Origin: Mercenaria mercenaria | Taxonomy: Eukaryota > Mollusca > Bivalvia > Venerida > Veneridae | Assembly: GCF_021730395.1 (NCBI RefSeq) | Contig: NC_069375.1 | Coordinates: 14,593,001-14,657,000 of the forward strand | Reading direction: 5' to 3' | DNA: 64,000 nucleotides | Shown: one piece after another, positions 13,901-23,091 of the stretch | Layout: each line of letters begins with the position of its first letter | How positions within the stretch are numbered: position 1 is the first letter of the stretch | Program-made: the position numbers and the translations under genes | Notes under the pieces: model-generated | The model's database searches: none | The model's input: only the letters and a program-made list of their open reading frames with translations | What the model was told of the DNA's origin: nothing

Positions 13901-16900
13901 ACTTCTGTATGAAATGTATTGTTGTATGCGTGAAAGGTACTGTAGTATGTGTGAACATTACTATAACGACCGGACAACTTCTGTATCAAAGGTACTGTAG
14001 TGTGTGTCAACTGTACTGTTACGACCGGATAACTTCTGTATGAAAGGTACTGTAATGTGTGTCAACTTCACTGTAACGACCGGATAACTTCTGTATCAAA
14101 GGTACTGTAGTGTGTGTCAACTGCACTGTAACGACCGGATAACATCTGTATGAAAGGTACTGTAGTGTGTGTCAACTGCACTGTAACGACCGGATAACTT
14201 CTGTATGAAAGGTACTGTAGTGTGTGTCAACTGCACTATAACGGCCGGATAACTTTTGTTTGAAAGGTATTGTAGTGTGTATCAACTGTACTGTAATTGC
14301 CGGATAACTTCTGTATGAAATGTATTGTTGTATGCGTGAAATGTACTCTGTATGAAAGGTACTGTTGTATGTGTGAACTGTACTGCAGCAGCCGGATAAC
14401 CTCTGTATGAAAGGTACTGTTGTATGTGTGAACTGTACTGCAGCAGCCGGATAACTTCTGTATGAAAGGTAGTGTTGTATGTGTGAACTGTACTGCAGCA
14501 GCCGGATAACTTCTGTATGAAAGGTACTGTTGTATGTGTGAACTTTACTGCAGCAGCACAGCCAGATAACTTCTGTTGAAAGGTATTGTAGTGTGTGTGA
14601 ACTGTACGATGACAGCCGCGTATTCTCTGTATTAGAAGTTCTCTGGTGTGTGTGAACTATGTTGTAGCAGCCTGGTAACTTCTGTATGAAATGCACTCTC
14701 GTGTGTGTGAACTGTACAGAAAATGAGCATATGACTTTGAATAACCTCATTATGAAATGTACTCTATTGTGAATGAACTGTGCGGTAACTAAGTACAGGA
14801 TTCTGAATAATTACTTGAACTGTGCTGTAGCTGATCACAATACTGTGAACAACTTCAGATGACCGGTATTATAAAATATGTTTACTGTTCTGTAGCTGGG
14901 CACAGAATTGTGAATAACTTCTGTATAAAATAAATGCTGCTATGTACACCTACAAAATGTCTGAAAACAGGAATTTATTTCATTTGTGGAAACTATCATA
15001 TCGGTAATGTCGCTAGTGTGCTTACAACTAAGAAAATGTCTCGACTTCTTGCAGAAAATACAACAACATTTATCCCCACTTAGACTTGCTCTGCCTTATG
15101 TCGCATAACTGTGTCAATTTTTACAGCTCCATATCATGCACCAATGCTGGCCCAAAACTACCCGTAAGTTGTTAAACTGTGCCCTTTTGCCCAGCTCGAT
15201 TTTGAGTACCAATGTTTGGTTGGTTCTTACTTATTGGCATGCGGCTTCTTTGTATCTGATTGTGACTTGAAACAGTGGGCATCTAGAATATTCAGTCTGA
15301 CAAAAACGGGAAAATGTTTGTTTTATTCGGTAGCTCCATATACTCTGATTCATTCTGATTTACTTATTTAAAGTTTACGGTTGATCAAAACTAAATGTGT
15401 ATGAAGATATGTTGGAAGCCCCATTTCTGTCCAAAATAAAATCCCAGTCTGTACCATGTGCGTGCGTGCGTGCGTTTGCTTGCTGGCGACCAGTTATCAT
15501 CTATATGCTATACCCTAAATGAAAACTTAGCACGTTGGCGGGGATTAAAGCCTCTTCTGTCTCATTGCTTACAGATTATCTCTAATTATCTCTTAAAGAT
15601 TCTAAGCTTGAGTGCACACTTTTGACAAAATAACTTATTCAAATTTATATTTCACTGTATAGATGGATACGGATATTGCGATCTGAATGTAACGTGCATA
15701 ACAGACAACGCCTGGTGCAATGCTGAAAACGTCTGTGAAAGTTGTGGAACTGGGTACCATGAAATTGACGGAGTATGTAAACAAGGTAAAACAGAACAGT
15801 GTTTCACATTGCTTTAGAGGATTTAGTACAAGATTTGTGTCCACAACTTTGCCAGAATATTGACTTTTTAAGCAATATTGATAAGGCAAGGTACTACAAA
15901 TTATTTTTACTACACATACATTTCGTCACCTAAGCACAAAAAGTGAATAAGTCCTTCTTTAAACCAATGCAGTTATCCACTTACGTTGAGGTGACGATTT
16001 GATATTCCGTAAAATAGTACTATTTCTCGATATGCAGAATGTAGCTTTTATAAGTTTTAAGTGTATATAAGAGTATTTCAAGCGTTGTAGTCTAAATTAT
16101 GTAAGAAAGGTAATGTATTGAGTGTTTCCTTACCAGATGTTTACCGGAAGAATGAAATCCAGTACGTACCAGTACCCATAAAAGTTTCTACTATTCTAGA
16201 TATATCGAAAACTTTGCCAAATTTTTTTTTAACCAGCTGTAATAAAGGAAAGTCTGTAAGCTTGGTGATACTGTATTTATGATATTTTCTATTCTTTTAG
16301 ATGGTGCGCTAGGAGGCTACTGTGATGCTTTGGCAGTTTGTGTAGATTCAGGCGTGGCCTGTGATCTTGCCACAGATCGCTGTGTCAGCTGTACAAATGG
16401 ATATCATATAGTTGGTTACTCATGTATTGAAGGTAAATCTAATTAATATATTTGAATTAATTGATACAGATGTCATGTTTATTTTAGAACATAAAATATC
16501 TTAAATTTGAGTGGTCAGTATTCATTTTCGTACAAAAATATAATCGTACATAATGTTTTTATCTTTGGTCAACCTACGTTCTTGTACTTTTTATTTTCTT
16601 GATTTATCATTGCAAAGTCGTTATGTTAGAATAGAACTTTAAACTGATGTATCCTTTTGTTGCTGAGTTTAACTTCATACCGTCACAATTTCATCCATTC
16701 TACGACCCTCCAATTTAGGTGGGTTTTGATTATTTAAGGCAAGGACGTGTACCTAGATAGAAACACCAACCTTCCAGAAGTCAGCTAGGTGGCTTCTACA
16801 CATAAAAGAAATCTACAGCAAAGTTTTGATCCAACTACAGCGAAAAGCAACTGATCCCAATCAGAACCTTAACCACTCGGCCACAGAGATCCCTCTTTAA

Positions 16901-19900
16901 ATGAAGTAGTAACTCTGGTAACGACGCTAAATGAAATTTTACACTAACTGGGATCCTTTTCAAAGACGGTCATGATCATATTTCTTTCATTGGTCTGTAA
17001 AATGGTAAATGTATTGTATTTAAACTATCTCTGTAAAATGGTAAATGATTTGTCTTTAAACTTTGAACGTCAGAATATGATTTGATTTATACTCTTCCGT
17101 GTTTCGCTTTTGTAACTTTATGATATTTATTAATTTCCAAATGCCGCAGTAGTCCCGATCAGTCACCTCTATCTACCCTTTTTCGTAGGATGAAAGGTGA
17201 AATACCCGTGCAAGTATCTGGTTTAGTGTTATAAGTTTTTCCCAAGGAGCCTTCTTCACCTACTGGCGCTTTAAGTTACAGTTTACTATTTGCCGATTTT
17301 GAATTTGATTCTTAAATCTTGAACTCATCAGGAAGAATATATTAAGTTCTATCTTTATGCCAGAGAAACAACCGTCAAATGCTTTATGTCGATACGGTGG
17401 TACAGAGATCCTGTGTGTTGCTTTGCCGGTTGTATACCTGGATGTTACTATGATGCAAGTTTACTGTGATATTGTGCTTTACCTACGGTGTACATGGAGG
17501 GTACATTGATGCGGAGAGCCTATGTTTTGTTTTAGAGGTTGTATACCTGGAGGTTACTCCGATGCATCTTTATTGTGATATTTTGTTTTTACAAATACTA
17601 GACAAGTACTAAAACTGGAAGTTTCTCAGATACAGAGGATTAACAGATGGTATACCTAGACTGTGCGGTAATATACAGAGATCCTCTTGATTGTTTTTCG
17701 TAATTATGATATATGTGGTGGTTAAGATATCAAATGATTATGATATAGGCCGATTAATGTCACTGTGATAAAGAGTTTTGTTTTGCAGATAGTGTACAGG
17801 GGGGTTATTGCGATAAGGAGATTCCATGTTTTACTACAATCTACGTTCCTGGTGCAGCATGCGATCCTAGCTCAAATAGCTGTGTTGATTGTTACTATCT
17901 TGTTAACCATCGTGTCCTAGATGGATTTTGTATCGAAGGTATATCAAATCAAATTACGCTACATAATTTCATCTTTGTATTTGAAATCGCAACATAAATT
18001 TGATACTTCTCACTATAATTATATTTATGAAAATATGTAAAATATGTCGTATAGCACGCACACCATAATTCAGCAGTTTCAGATACTTCGCATCTGATGG
18101 AATTTTAAATTTTAGTTCCGTGTTATATATATTTTGTGAAGTTGCGTTTACTAATTTATCACAATGTTTTGCAGAAAGAATTTTTAACATCATAACAACA
18201 CGTTCTTTATCAAAGGAGCTTTTCTGGTATTTAAATTACAATATTTTTATTTCCTTCATGTATACACTTCTCATGCAATATCTAGATGGAACAATTGGAG
18301 GATTTTGTAGCAGCGAAATATCATGCACTATTACCGGAAGTGGTTGTGACCCTGAATCTAACACGTGCAATACGTGCACAATGAATGGATATCGCAGTGT
18401 GAGCGGCTACTGCAGGCGGGGTAAAACACTTCACAATTCAGTTATTTTATACTTAAAGAATAATTTTCATAGTTAAAATGTGTGGCAGTGAGATAATAAA
18501 TACGATCACAATGAAGATTAAATATACATAATTTGTTCTGTTTATCATTTTTATTTATTAGATTTGTGTAGAATATGACTGAATGGGATGAGTTTGATGT
18601 AGGTCACGTTGATTGTTTTTCATTTAAAAAAGAAATGACATTAATATTTACTTACAGATGGTGTAATTGACGGATATTGTGACACAAGTCTGGTCTGTAA
18701 TGACGGGACAGGGTGTGATTTCCAATCAAACGTTTGTATAAATTGTTCATCAACAGGATACCGTGTTCTACCTGATGGCTATTGTAGACAAGGTTTGTAT
18801 TGACCTTTCGTAAACAGGATACCGTGTTCTACCTGATATCTATTGTAGACAACGTTTATATAGACTTTTCATCAACAGGATACCATGTTTTACCTGATGG
18901 CTATTATAGACAGGGTTTGTATTGACATTTCATAAACAGGATACCGTGTTCTACCTGATATCTATTGTAGACAAGGTTTATATAGACTTTTCATCAACAG
19001 GATACCATGTTTTATCTGACGGCTATTATAGACAAGGTCTGTATTGACCTTTCGTCAACAGGATACCGTGTTTAACCTGATGCCTATTGTTGACAATGAT
19101 TGTATAGACTTTTCATCAACAAGATACCGTGTTTAACCTGATGGCTATTGTAGACAATGATTGTATAGTCTTTTCATCAATAGGATACCGTGTTTCACCT
19201 GATGGCTATTGTAGACAATGTCTGTATTGACCTTTCATTAACAGGATACCGTGTCCTACGTGATAGCTATAGTAGACAAGGTTTGTATAGACTTTTCATC
19301 AACAGGATACCGTGTTTTACCTGATGACTATTGTAGACAAGGTTTGTATTGACTTTTCATCGACAGGATACCGTGTTTACCTGATGGCTATTGTAGACAA
19401 GGTTTGTATAGACTTTTCATCAACAGGATACCGTGTTTAACCTGATGGCTATTGTAGACAATGATTGTATTGATTTTTCATCATCAGGATACCGTGTTTT
19501 ACCTGATGACTATTGTAGACAATGTTTGTATTGATTTTTCAACAACAGGATACCTCGTTTAACCTGATGGCTATTGTAGACAAGGTTTGTAATTGACTTT
19601 TCATAAACAGGATACCGTGTTCTACCTGATATCTATTGTAGACAGGTTTATAAACTTTTCATCAACAGATACCATGTTTTATCTGACGGCTATATAGACA
19701 AGTCTGTATTGACCTTTGCGTCAACAGGATACCGTTTTTAACCGATGCCTATTGTTGACAATGATTGTATAGACTTTTCATCAACAAGATACCGTGTTTA
19801 ACCTGATGGCTATTGTAGACAATGATTGTATAGTCTTTTCATCAATAAGATACCGTGTTTCACCTGATGGCTATTGTAGACAATGTCTGTATTGACCTTT

Positions 19901-22710
19901 CATTAACAGGATACCGTGTCCTACGTGATAGCTATAGTAGAAAAGGTTTGTATAGACTTTTCATCAACAGGATACCGTGTTTTACCTGATGACTATTGTA
20001 GACAAGGTTTGTATTGACTTTTCATCGACAGAATACAGTGTTTAACCTGATGGCTATTGTAGACAAGGTTTGTATAGACTTTTCATCAACAGGATACCGT
20101 GTTTAACCTGATGGCTATTGTAGACAATGATTGTATTGATTTTTCATCATCAGGATACCGTGTTTTACCTGATGACTATTGTAGACAATGTTTGTATTGA
20201 TTTTTCAACAACAGGATACCTCGTTTAACCTGATGGCTATTGTAGACAAGGTTTGTATTGACTTTTCATAAACAGGATACCGTGTTCTACCTGATATCTA
20301 TTGTAGACAAGGTTTATATAGACTTTTCATCAACAGGATACCGTGTTCAACCTGATGGCTATTGTAGACAACGATTGTATAGACTTTTCATCAACAGGAT
20401 ATCGTGTTTAACCTGATGGCTATTGTAGACAATGATTTTATAGACTTTTCATCAACAGGATACCGTGTCCTACCTGATAGCTATTGTAGACAAGGTTTTA
20501 ATAGACTTTTCATCAACAGGATACCGTGTTTAACCTGATGGCTGTTGTAGACAATGATTGTATAGACTTTTCATCAACAGGATACCGTGTTTAACCTGAT
20601 GGCTATTGTAGACAATGATTGTATTGATTTTTCATCATCAGGATACCGTGTTTTACCTGATGACTATTGTAGACAATGTTTGTATTGATTTTTCAACAAC
20701 AGGATACCTCGTTTAACCTGATGGCTATTGTAGACAAGGTTTGTATTGACTTTTCATAAACAGGATACCGTGTTCTACCTGATATCTATTGTAGACAAGG
20801 TTTATATAGACTTTTCATCAACAGGATACCATGTTTTATCTGACGGCTATTATAGACAAGGTCTGTATTGACCTTTCGTCAACAGGATACCGTGTTTAAC
20901 CTAATGCCTATTGTTGACAATGATTGTATAGACTTTTCATCAACAAGATACCGTGTTTCACCTGATGGCTATTGTAGACAATGTCTGTATTGACCTTTCA
21001 TTAACAGGATACCGTGTCCTACGTGATAGCTATAGTAGAAAAGGTTTGTATAGACTTTTCATCAACAGGATACCGTGTTTTACCTGATGACTATTGTAGA
21101 CAAGGTTTGTATTGACTTTTCATCGACAGAATACAGTGTTTAACCTGATGGCTATTGTAGACAAGTTTGTATTGACTTTTCATCAACAGGATACCGTGTT
21201 TACCTGATGGCTATTTTAGACAAGTTTTGTATTGACCTTTCATAAACAGGATACAGTGTCCTACCTGATAGCTATTGTAGACAAGGTTTGTATTGACTTT
21301 TCATCAACAGGAAACTGTGTTTAACCTGATGGCTATAGTAGACAAGGTTTGTACAGACTTTTCATACAACGGTGTTTACCTGATCTTGTAGACATGGTTT
21401 TATAGACTTTCATCAACGGATCCGGTTAACCTGGGGCTATTTTAGACAAGATTGTATGGATTTTCATAACGGAACGGTTTAACCTGATGGCTTTTTAAAG
21501 ACAAGTTTTGAGATTTTTTCATCAAAGGAACCGTGTTACCTATGCAAAATGTAGACAAGGTTTTTAAAATTTTAAATCCAGGATACCGTTTTTAAACCTG
21601 AGGTTTTAGACTTTTCATTAATGGGAACCGCGTTTTTTTCTATTAACAATGTAGACAAGATTTATTTTAATTGTTCATCAACAGGGTACTGTGTTTTACC
21701 TTATGACTACTGTAGACAAAGTCGACACAATTAACAAGATGTATACGAATTGTATATGTTTCGTGAGTCACATGATGACGTTTGTGTTATAAAAATAGAA
21801 ATATGTTCAACAATTTACTGATTGCTTTTCAAACTTCCTTATAAGTATCATAGCCACACCTTTGCTCTCTAAATATTTTGAACATTTCATGACAAACAGA
21901 CAAACAATTCGTCAGTTCTTATGTAGTGGTTTGTAACGGCGCTGCTTGATTCTTTCAGACGGTTTGATTGACGGATACTGTGATGAAGAGATTCCATGTG
22001 TGACATTTTCTGCCGGCTGTTTGCCCGGATTCAATATATGTGTCATCTGTTACGCTGGACATACATTAGTTGGTGGTTATTGCATTGAGGGTTTGTATAA
22101 TATTTGTACACATAATTATATACGCTTATATAGATGCGATATGCTCGTAATTTTAGTCAAACATTGCTTCCAGTTCCTATAAAATTTAAAATCCAATGGC
22201 ATGAACTTGACTAAATAACATTTCTTCGAACAGATAATTATTATACATGTAATTCTTAATACATAACTTCATCGTTTTAAGGCAAAACTAATTTAAGATT
22301 TCAAAGTTATAATTAGTCGTGATCTTTACGGATTGGTATTTATTATTACTATATTTGGTACCTTAGCAAGAAATTACGTGTGAACTTCAAAGATCCACTC
22401 ATTATTTGTAAGTGTGCCGACAATTACGTGTAACGAGGCAACAAAACTTTAAAGTATAACTGGAAATGTAACAAATTATGTTTTCCTTTCAGACGATGCT
22501 CCTGAAGCTCAAACTGTTGATAAAAATTCGCACGCCGGAACAATAGCAGGACTCGTCATTGCCGGCTTTATTACAGGAGTGACTATAAACGGCATTGTAT
22601 TTCTCATAGCACTACAGAAAGCCCTGGTAGCCAAGACTGGATACGCTCCTAAAACCATGAAAGACAAATTTCTTTACATTTTACAGTTTCGAAATAATCT
22701 GTTTAAATAG
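4740..22710 (+). CDS. Furin/PCSK-type proprotein convertase with seven Cys-rich modules and a TM segment (15 exons, 5' end missing)
   Basis: The joined exons encode the C-terminal half of an S8B subtilisin domain, a P (Homo B) domain, seven six-Cys modules, one transmembrane helix and a tail of about 31 residues. Exons: 4740-4914, 6248-6460, 8395-8495, 9744-9847, 10156-10273, 10558-10841, 11278-11349, 11724-11855, 15663-15785, 16301-16432, 17789-17938, 18286-18420, 18658-18792, 21959-22090, 22493-22710. All splice phases agree. Diagnostic stretches are AGND (oxyanion Asn region), GGSASVS (catalytic Ser), LTWRDVQHLL, YLEHVQ, VHNWGENPAGNW and WALTLYGT. Such enzymes cleave precursors after basic residues in the secretory pathway; a membrane anchor would place this one in the Golgi/endosome/cell-surface route. 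The exons with catalytic Asp and His must lie left of the window. The modules are not the exact furin-like repeat of PCSK5/PCSK6, and I do not recognise an ortholog. Family confidence is high; activity is inferred. Confidence 0.9.
5020..5275 (+). mobile_element. tRNA-derived SINE (bivalve type A)
   Basis: The head GGCCTCCGTGGCCGATAAGG resembles a tRNA A-box region. GGTTGAGCC follows as a decayed B box, then GGAAGGTCGTTGGTTCTACC, the ACGGACGGGCACC segment and a tail near AACAACGAG. The body is homologous to the copies at 16700-16894 and 35437-35563. It lies in convertase intron 4915-6247. Confidence 0.75.
5276..6247. other. Rest of convertase intron
   Basis: From about 5350 to 5480 there are two or three degenerate copies of a GGATCAGTGGTCTTGTT phrase. 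Otherwise I see no gene or recognisable element; the frames here are not convincing. Confidence 0.4.
6248..6460 (+). CDS. Convertase exon: oxyanion-hole region
   Basis: Starts after TTTTTAG at GGT CGC AGG and ends at AAG|GTGTAC; phase 0 to 0, 71 codons. It reads GKGTIFIFGAGNDGEYFDDC then NNMYTIGVNS, matching furin GLGSIFVWASGNGG and SIYTLSISS. The Asn of GAGN corresponds to the furin oxyanion Asn (Asp in PCSK2). A second possible donor a few bases on (CTG|GTAGGA) is less consistent with the next exon's phase. Confidence 0.88.
6461..8175. other. Convertase intron with minor tandem repeats
   Basis: Contains 2.3 copies of a 40-41-bp unit starting GTATTTGGA (7131-7223). Around 7660 and 7825 are two copies, about 163 bp apart, of a motif starting CTTCACCAAACTTGCTGA, typical of central repeats of Helentron-like elements. 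8033-8095 is a partial copy of the hairpin element at 8176. No coding exon seen. Confidence 0.5.
8176..8338. mobile_element. Hairpin MITE, 163 bp, arms about 75 bp
   Basis: The two halves are near-perfect reverse complements, starting AGGTTATTTAACATTGT and ending ACAATGTTAAATAACCT, meeting around 8255-8262. It ends about 55 bp before the catalytic-Ser exon, so it lies within the acceptor region of that intron. Confidence 0.75.
8395..8495 (+). CDS. Convertase exon: catalytic serine
   Basis: Acceptor TTATAG and donor GTAAGT; phase 0 to 2. It encodes NDTCIENYGGGSASVSLLSG followed by IIALTLQA. It aligns with furin TGTSASAPLAAGIIALTLEA without gaps. The catalytic Ser is kept, the Thr before it is Gly, and the usually invariant Pro three residues after it is Ser. 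Confidence 0.9.
8496..9743. other. Convertase intron, nothing recognised
   Basis: AT-rich sequence without repeats or exons that I can support. Confidence 0.4.
9744..9847 (+). CDS. Convertase exon: end of S8 domain (LTWRDVQHLL)
   Basis: Acceptor TTTCAG, donor G|GTTTTT; phase 2 to 1. It encodes NPDLTWRDVQHLLAETS and then GVPGGNFYLNAAGKN, matching furin NLTWRDMQHLVVQTS. A three-unit tandem repeat begins exactly at its donor. Confidence 0.9.
9843..10090 (+). repeat. Donor-anchored tandem repeat, three units of about 83 bp
   Basis: Each unit starts AAATGGTT(T/C)TT, that is, the last bases of exon 9744-9847 plus the first bases of the intron, and ends GGTTGCATAGAACATATA. Units begin at about 9843, 9924 and 10007. 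Copies 2 and 3 therefore repeat the exon|intron border. Confidence 0.8.
10156..10273 (+). CDS. Convertase exon: S8 to P-domain junction
   Basis: Acceptor TATTCAG, donor AA|GTAAGG; phase 1 to 2. It encodes SNTLGFGVVNAEGMVKTA then WTTVPERLSC, matching furin YGYGLLDAGAMV and NWTTV. Confidence 0.88.
10558..10841 (+). CDS. Convertase exon: P domain core
   Basis: I place the start after AATATATAG at 10557 because this restores phase (2 to 1) and adds an aligned segment, SYFVDDCHIQ, upstream of YLEHVQIFVSC. It goes on through EIHIVSPQGT, RFDWTFMSVHNWGENPAG and NWTVRMDD. It corresponds to the P domain (PF01483), which stabilises the catalytic domain in the family. The donor is G|GTATAG. Confidence 0.88.
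10842..11277. other. Convertase intron, nothing recognised
   Basis: AT-rich; a phrase starting TCGGATTGTAAGTTTTTAA at about 11132 recurs at about 11530 in the next intron. No exon supported. Confidence 0.4.
11278..11349 (+). CDS. Convertase exon: P domain C-terminal strand
   Basis: A small 72-nt exon, phase 1 to 1, acceptor TATATAG and donor GTAAGT. It encodes MHLYSWALTLYGT, equivalent to PCSK1 IVNWKLILHGT, the last strand of the P domain, followed by a short linker into the module array. Confidence 0.85.
11724..11855 (+). CDS. Convertase exon: Cys-rich module 1
   Basis: Phase 1-1, 132 nt. Pattern G-x-x-G-G-Y-C, then C, GTKC, VCVDC, GH and a final FC: six Cys. The donor GAAAG|GTACT is the seed of the 55-bp array that follows. 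Confidence 0.87.
11856..14930 (+). repeat. 55-bp minisatellite seeded at the module 1 splice donor, about 55 copies
   Basis: The unit reads GATAACTTCTGTATGAAAG then GTACTGTAGTGTGTGTGAAC then TGTACTGTAACAGCCG. Exon 11724-11855 itself ends AATAACTTCTGTGTGAAAG|GTACT, so the unit is the exon 3' end, the donor and about 35 bp of intron. Copies are continuous to about 14600 and decay to about 14930. Sub-families are visible: GTGAAC units with ACGGCC early, GTCAAC with ACGACC in the middle, GCAGCAGCC later. The long open frames on the - strand across it are a by-product of the repeat. Confidence 0.93.
14931..15662. other. Convertase intron after the 55-bp array
   Basis: Contains a possible cryptic exon of 37 nt at 15127-15163 (acceptor TTTTTACAG, donor GTAAGT) and a short (GTGC)n run near 15460. 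Nothing else recognised. Confidence 0.4.
15663..15785 (+). CDS. Convertase exon: Cys-rich module 2
   Basis: Phase 1-1, 123 nt, acceptor CTGTATAG, donor CAAG|GTAAAA. Begins DGYGYCDLNVTC and ends with GVC; six Cys at module spacing, including VCESCGTGYH. Confidence 0.87.
16301..16432 (+). CDS. Convertase exon: Cys-rich module 3
   Basis: Phase 1-1, 132 nt, acceptor TTCTTTTAG, donor GAAG|GTAAAT. Begins DGALGGYCDALAVC and includes RCVSCTNGYHIVGYSC; six Cys. Confidence 0.88.
16700..16894 (-). mobile_element. tRNA-derived SINE (type A), - strand copy
   Basis: On the - strand the head reads GGATCTCTGTGGCCGAGTGG, TTAAGG (tRNA-like A box), and further on GGAAGGTTGGTGTTTCTA, homologous to the copy at 5020. 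The B-box part is decayed and the 3' tail is short. Confidence 0.7.
16895..17419. other. Convertase intron, nothing recognised
   Basis: AT-rich; no exon or element supported. Confidence 0.35.
17420..17660 (+). repeat. Decayed tandem copies of a module 4 acceptor-exon border
   Basis: Three to four degenerate copies, 52-56 bp apart, of a segment like TTTTAGAGGTTGTATACCTG followed by GAGGTTACTCCGATGC. It resembles the true border at 17780-17820 (TTTTGCAG|ATAGTGTACA, then GGGGGGTTATTGCGATAAGG). Copies near 17422, 17478, 17530 and a weaker one near 17640. Confidence 0.6.
17789..17938 (+). CDS. Convertase exon: Cys-rich module 4
   Basis: Phase 1-1, 150 nt, acceptor TTTTGCAG, donor GAAG|GTATAT. 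Begins DSVQGGYCDKEIPC; the spacing between the second and third Cys is a few residues longer than in the other modules. Six Cys. Degenerate copies resembling its acceptor border lie just upstream (17420-17660). Confidence 0.88.
18286..18420 (+). CDS. Convertase exon: Cys-rich module 5
   Basis: Phase 1-1, 135 nt, acceptor ATATCTAG, donor GG|GTAAAA. Begins DGTIGGFCSSEISC and includes TCNTCTMNGYRSVSGYC; six Cys. Confidence 0.87.
18658..18792 (+). CDS. Convertase exon: Cys-rich module 6
   Basis: Phase 1-1, 135 nt, acceptor CTTACAG, donor CAAG|GTTTGT. Begins DGVIDGYCDTSLVC and ends TGYRVLPDGYCRQ; six Cys. Its last 40-50 nt plus the first 12-13 nt of the intron form the unit of the following 61-bp array. 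Confidence 0.88.
18793..21720 (+). repeat. 61-bp minisatellite seeded at the module 6 splice donor, about 48 copies
   Basis: The unit reads TTTTCATCAACAGGATACC, GTGTTTTACCTGATGGC, TATTGTAGACAAG, GTTTGTATTGAC. Exon 18658-18792 ends TTCATCAACAGGATACC...TGTAGACAAG|GTTTGTATTGAC, so the unit is its last 48 or so nt plus the donor and 12-13 nt of intron. Units are strongly conserved to about 21350 and then crumble. Blocks of 8-11 units recur (see the TCGTTTAACC variant at 19555, 20221 and 20709), so there is higher-order structure. Confidence 0.94.
21959..22090 (+). CDS. Convertase exon: Cys-rich module 7
   Basis: Phase 1-1, 132 nt, acceptor TCTTTCAG, donor GAGG|GTTTGT. Begins DGLIDGYCDEEIPC and ends LVGGYCIEG; six Cys. 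It starts about 240 bp after the 61-bp array ends. Confidence 0.87.
22493..22710 (+). CDS. Convertase last exon: transmembrane segment and tail
   Basis: Acceptor CCTTTCAG, stop TAG at 22708-22710. A short acidic linker (DDAPEAQTVDKNSH) is followed by a hydrophobic stretch of about 27 residues (from AGTIAGLVIAG to IVFLIAL) and then a basic tail of about 31 residues (QKALVAKTGYAPK...). This predicts a type I membrane protein with the protease and modules in the lumen or outside. No clear acidic-cluster or YxxPhi sorting motif is seen. Confidence 0.85.
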
Positions 22711-22743
22711 TATTCAAATCTACGGAAATTTTCTATGATAATA

Positions 22744-22935
22744 CAGTGGAACCTCCATAATCCGAATCCCTCTAATCCGAACACCTCTCTAAACAGAACA
22801 AAATATTGTAGTAAATATATCATGTTAAAACCAGTACTCAATATTTTTATGTCTTCTATTGGTCAGCAAAATTCAAATCGTTTTTGTATTGTTTCGAAAC
22901 TACGGTCTGTAAGTCGATACTTTAGTACAGACTCT
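22744..22935 (+). mobile_element. Pogo/Tigger-like MITE fragment
   Basis: TA followed by CAGTGGAACCTCCATAATCC, the characteristic start of Tigger-like TIRs, with CTCTAATCCGAACACC after it. The right end is not clear. Confidence 0.5.
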
Positions 22936-23091
22936 TAATTGCGGTAGGATTAACACTACTGTTACACGTTTTATCTGCCAAATCTCTAAATATATATATG
23001 AGAGTATATAGCCCTGTAATCAGTTTACAAGATATATAAGCATAAATGTATTAATAGACAGCTTTTTAATGTATTACATTAGTTTACTTTA

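Noticed and set aside
11933-14750. Long open frames on the - strand with THT/FIQKLSG-type repeats
   Set aside because: They are translations of the 55-bp minisatellite in an intron of a + strand gene; the repeat lacks stop codons in some frames, with no splice or start context.
18793-21720. CRISPR-like appearance of the regular 61-bp repeats
   Set aside because: The repeats are contiguous, with no unique spacers, and the unit is clearly copied from an exon-intron border in an animal gene.
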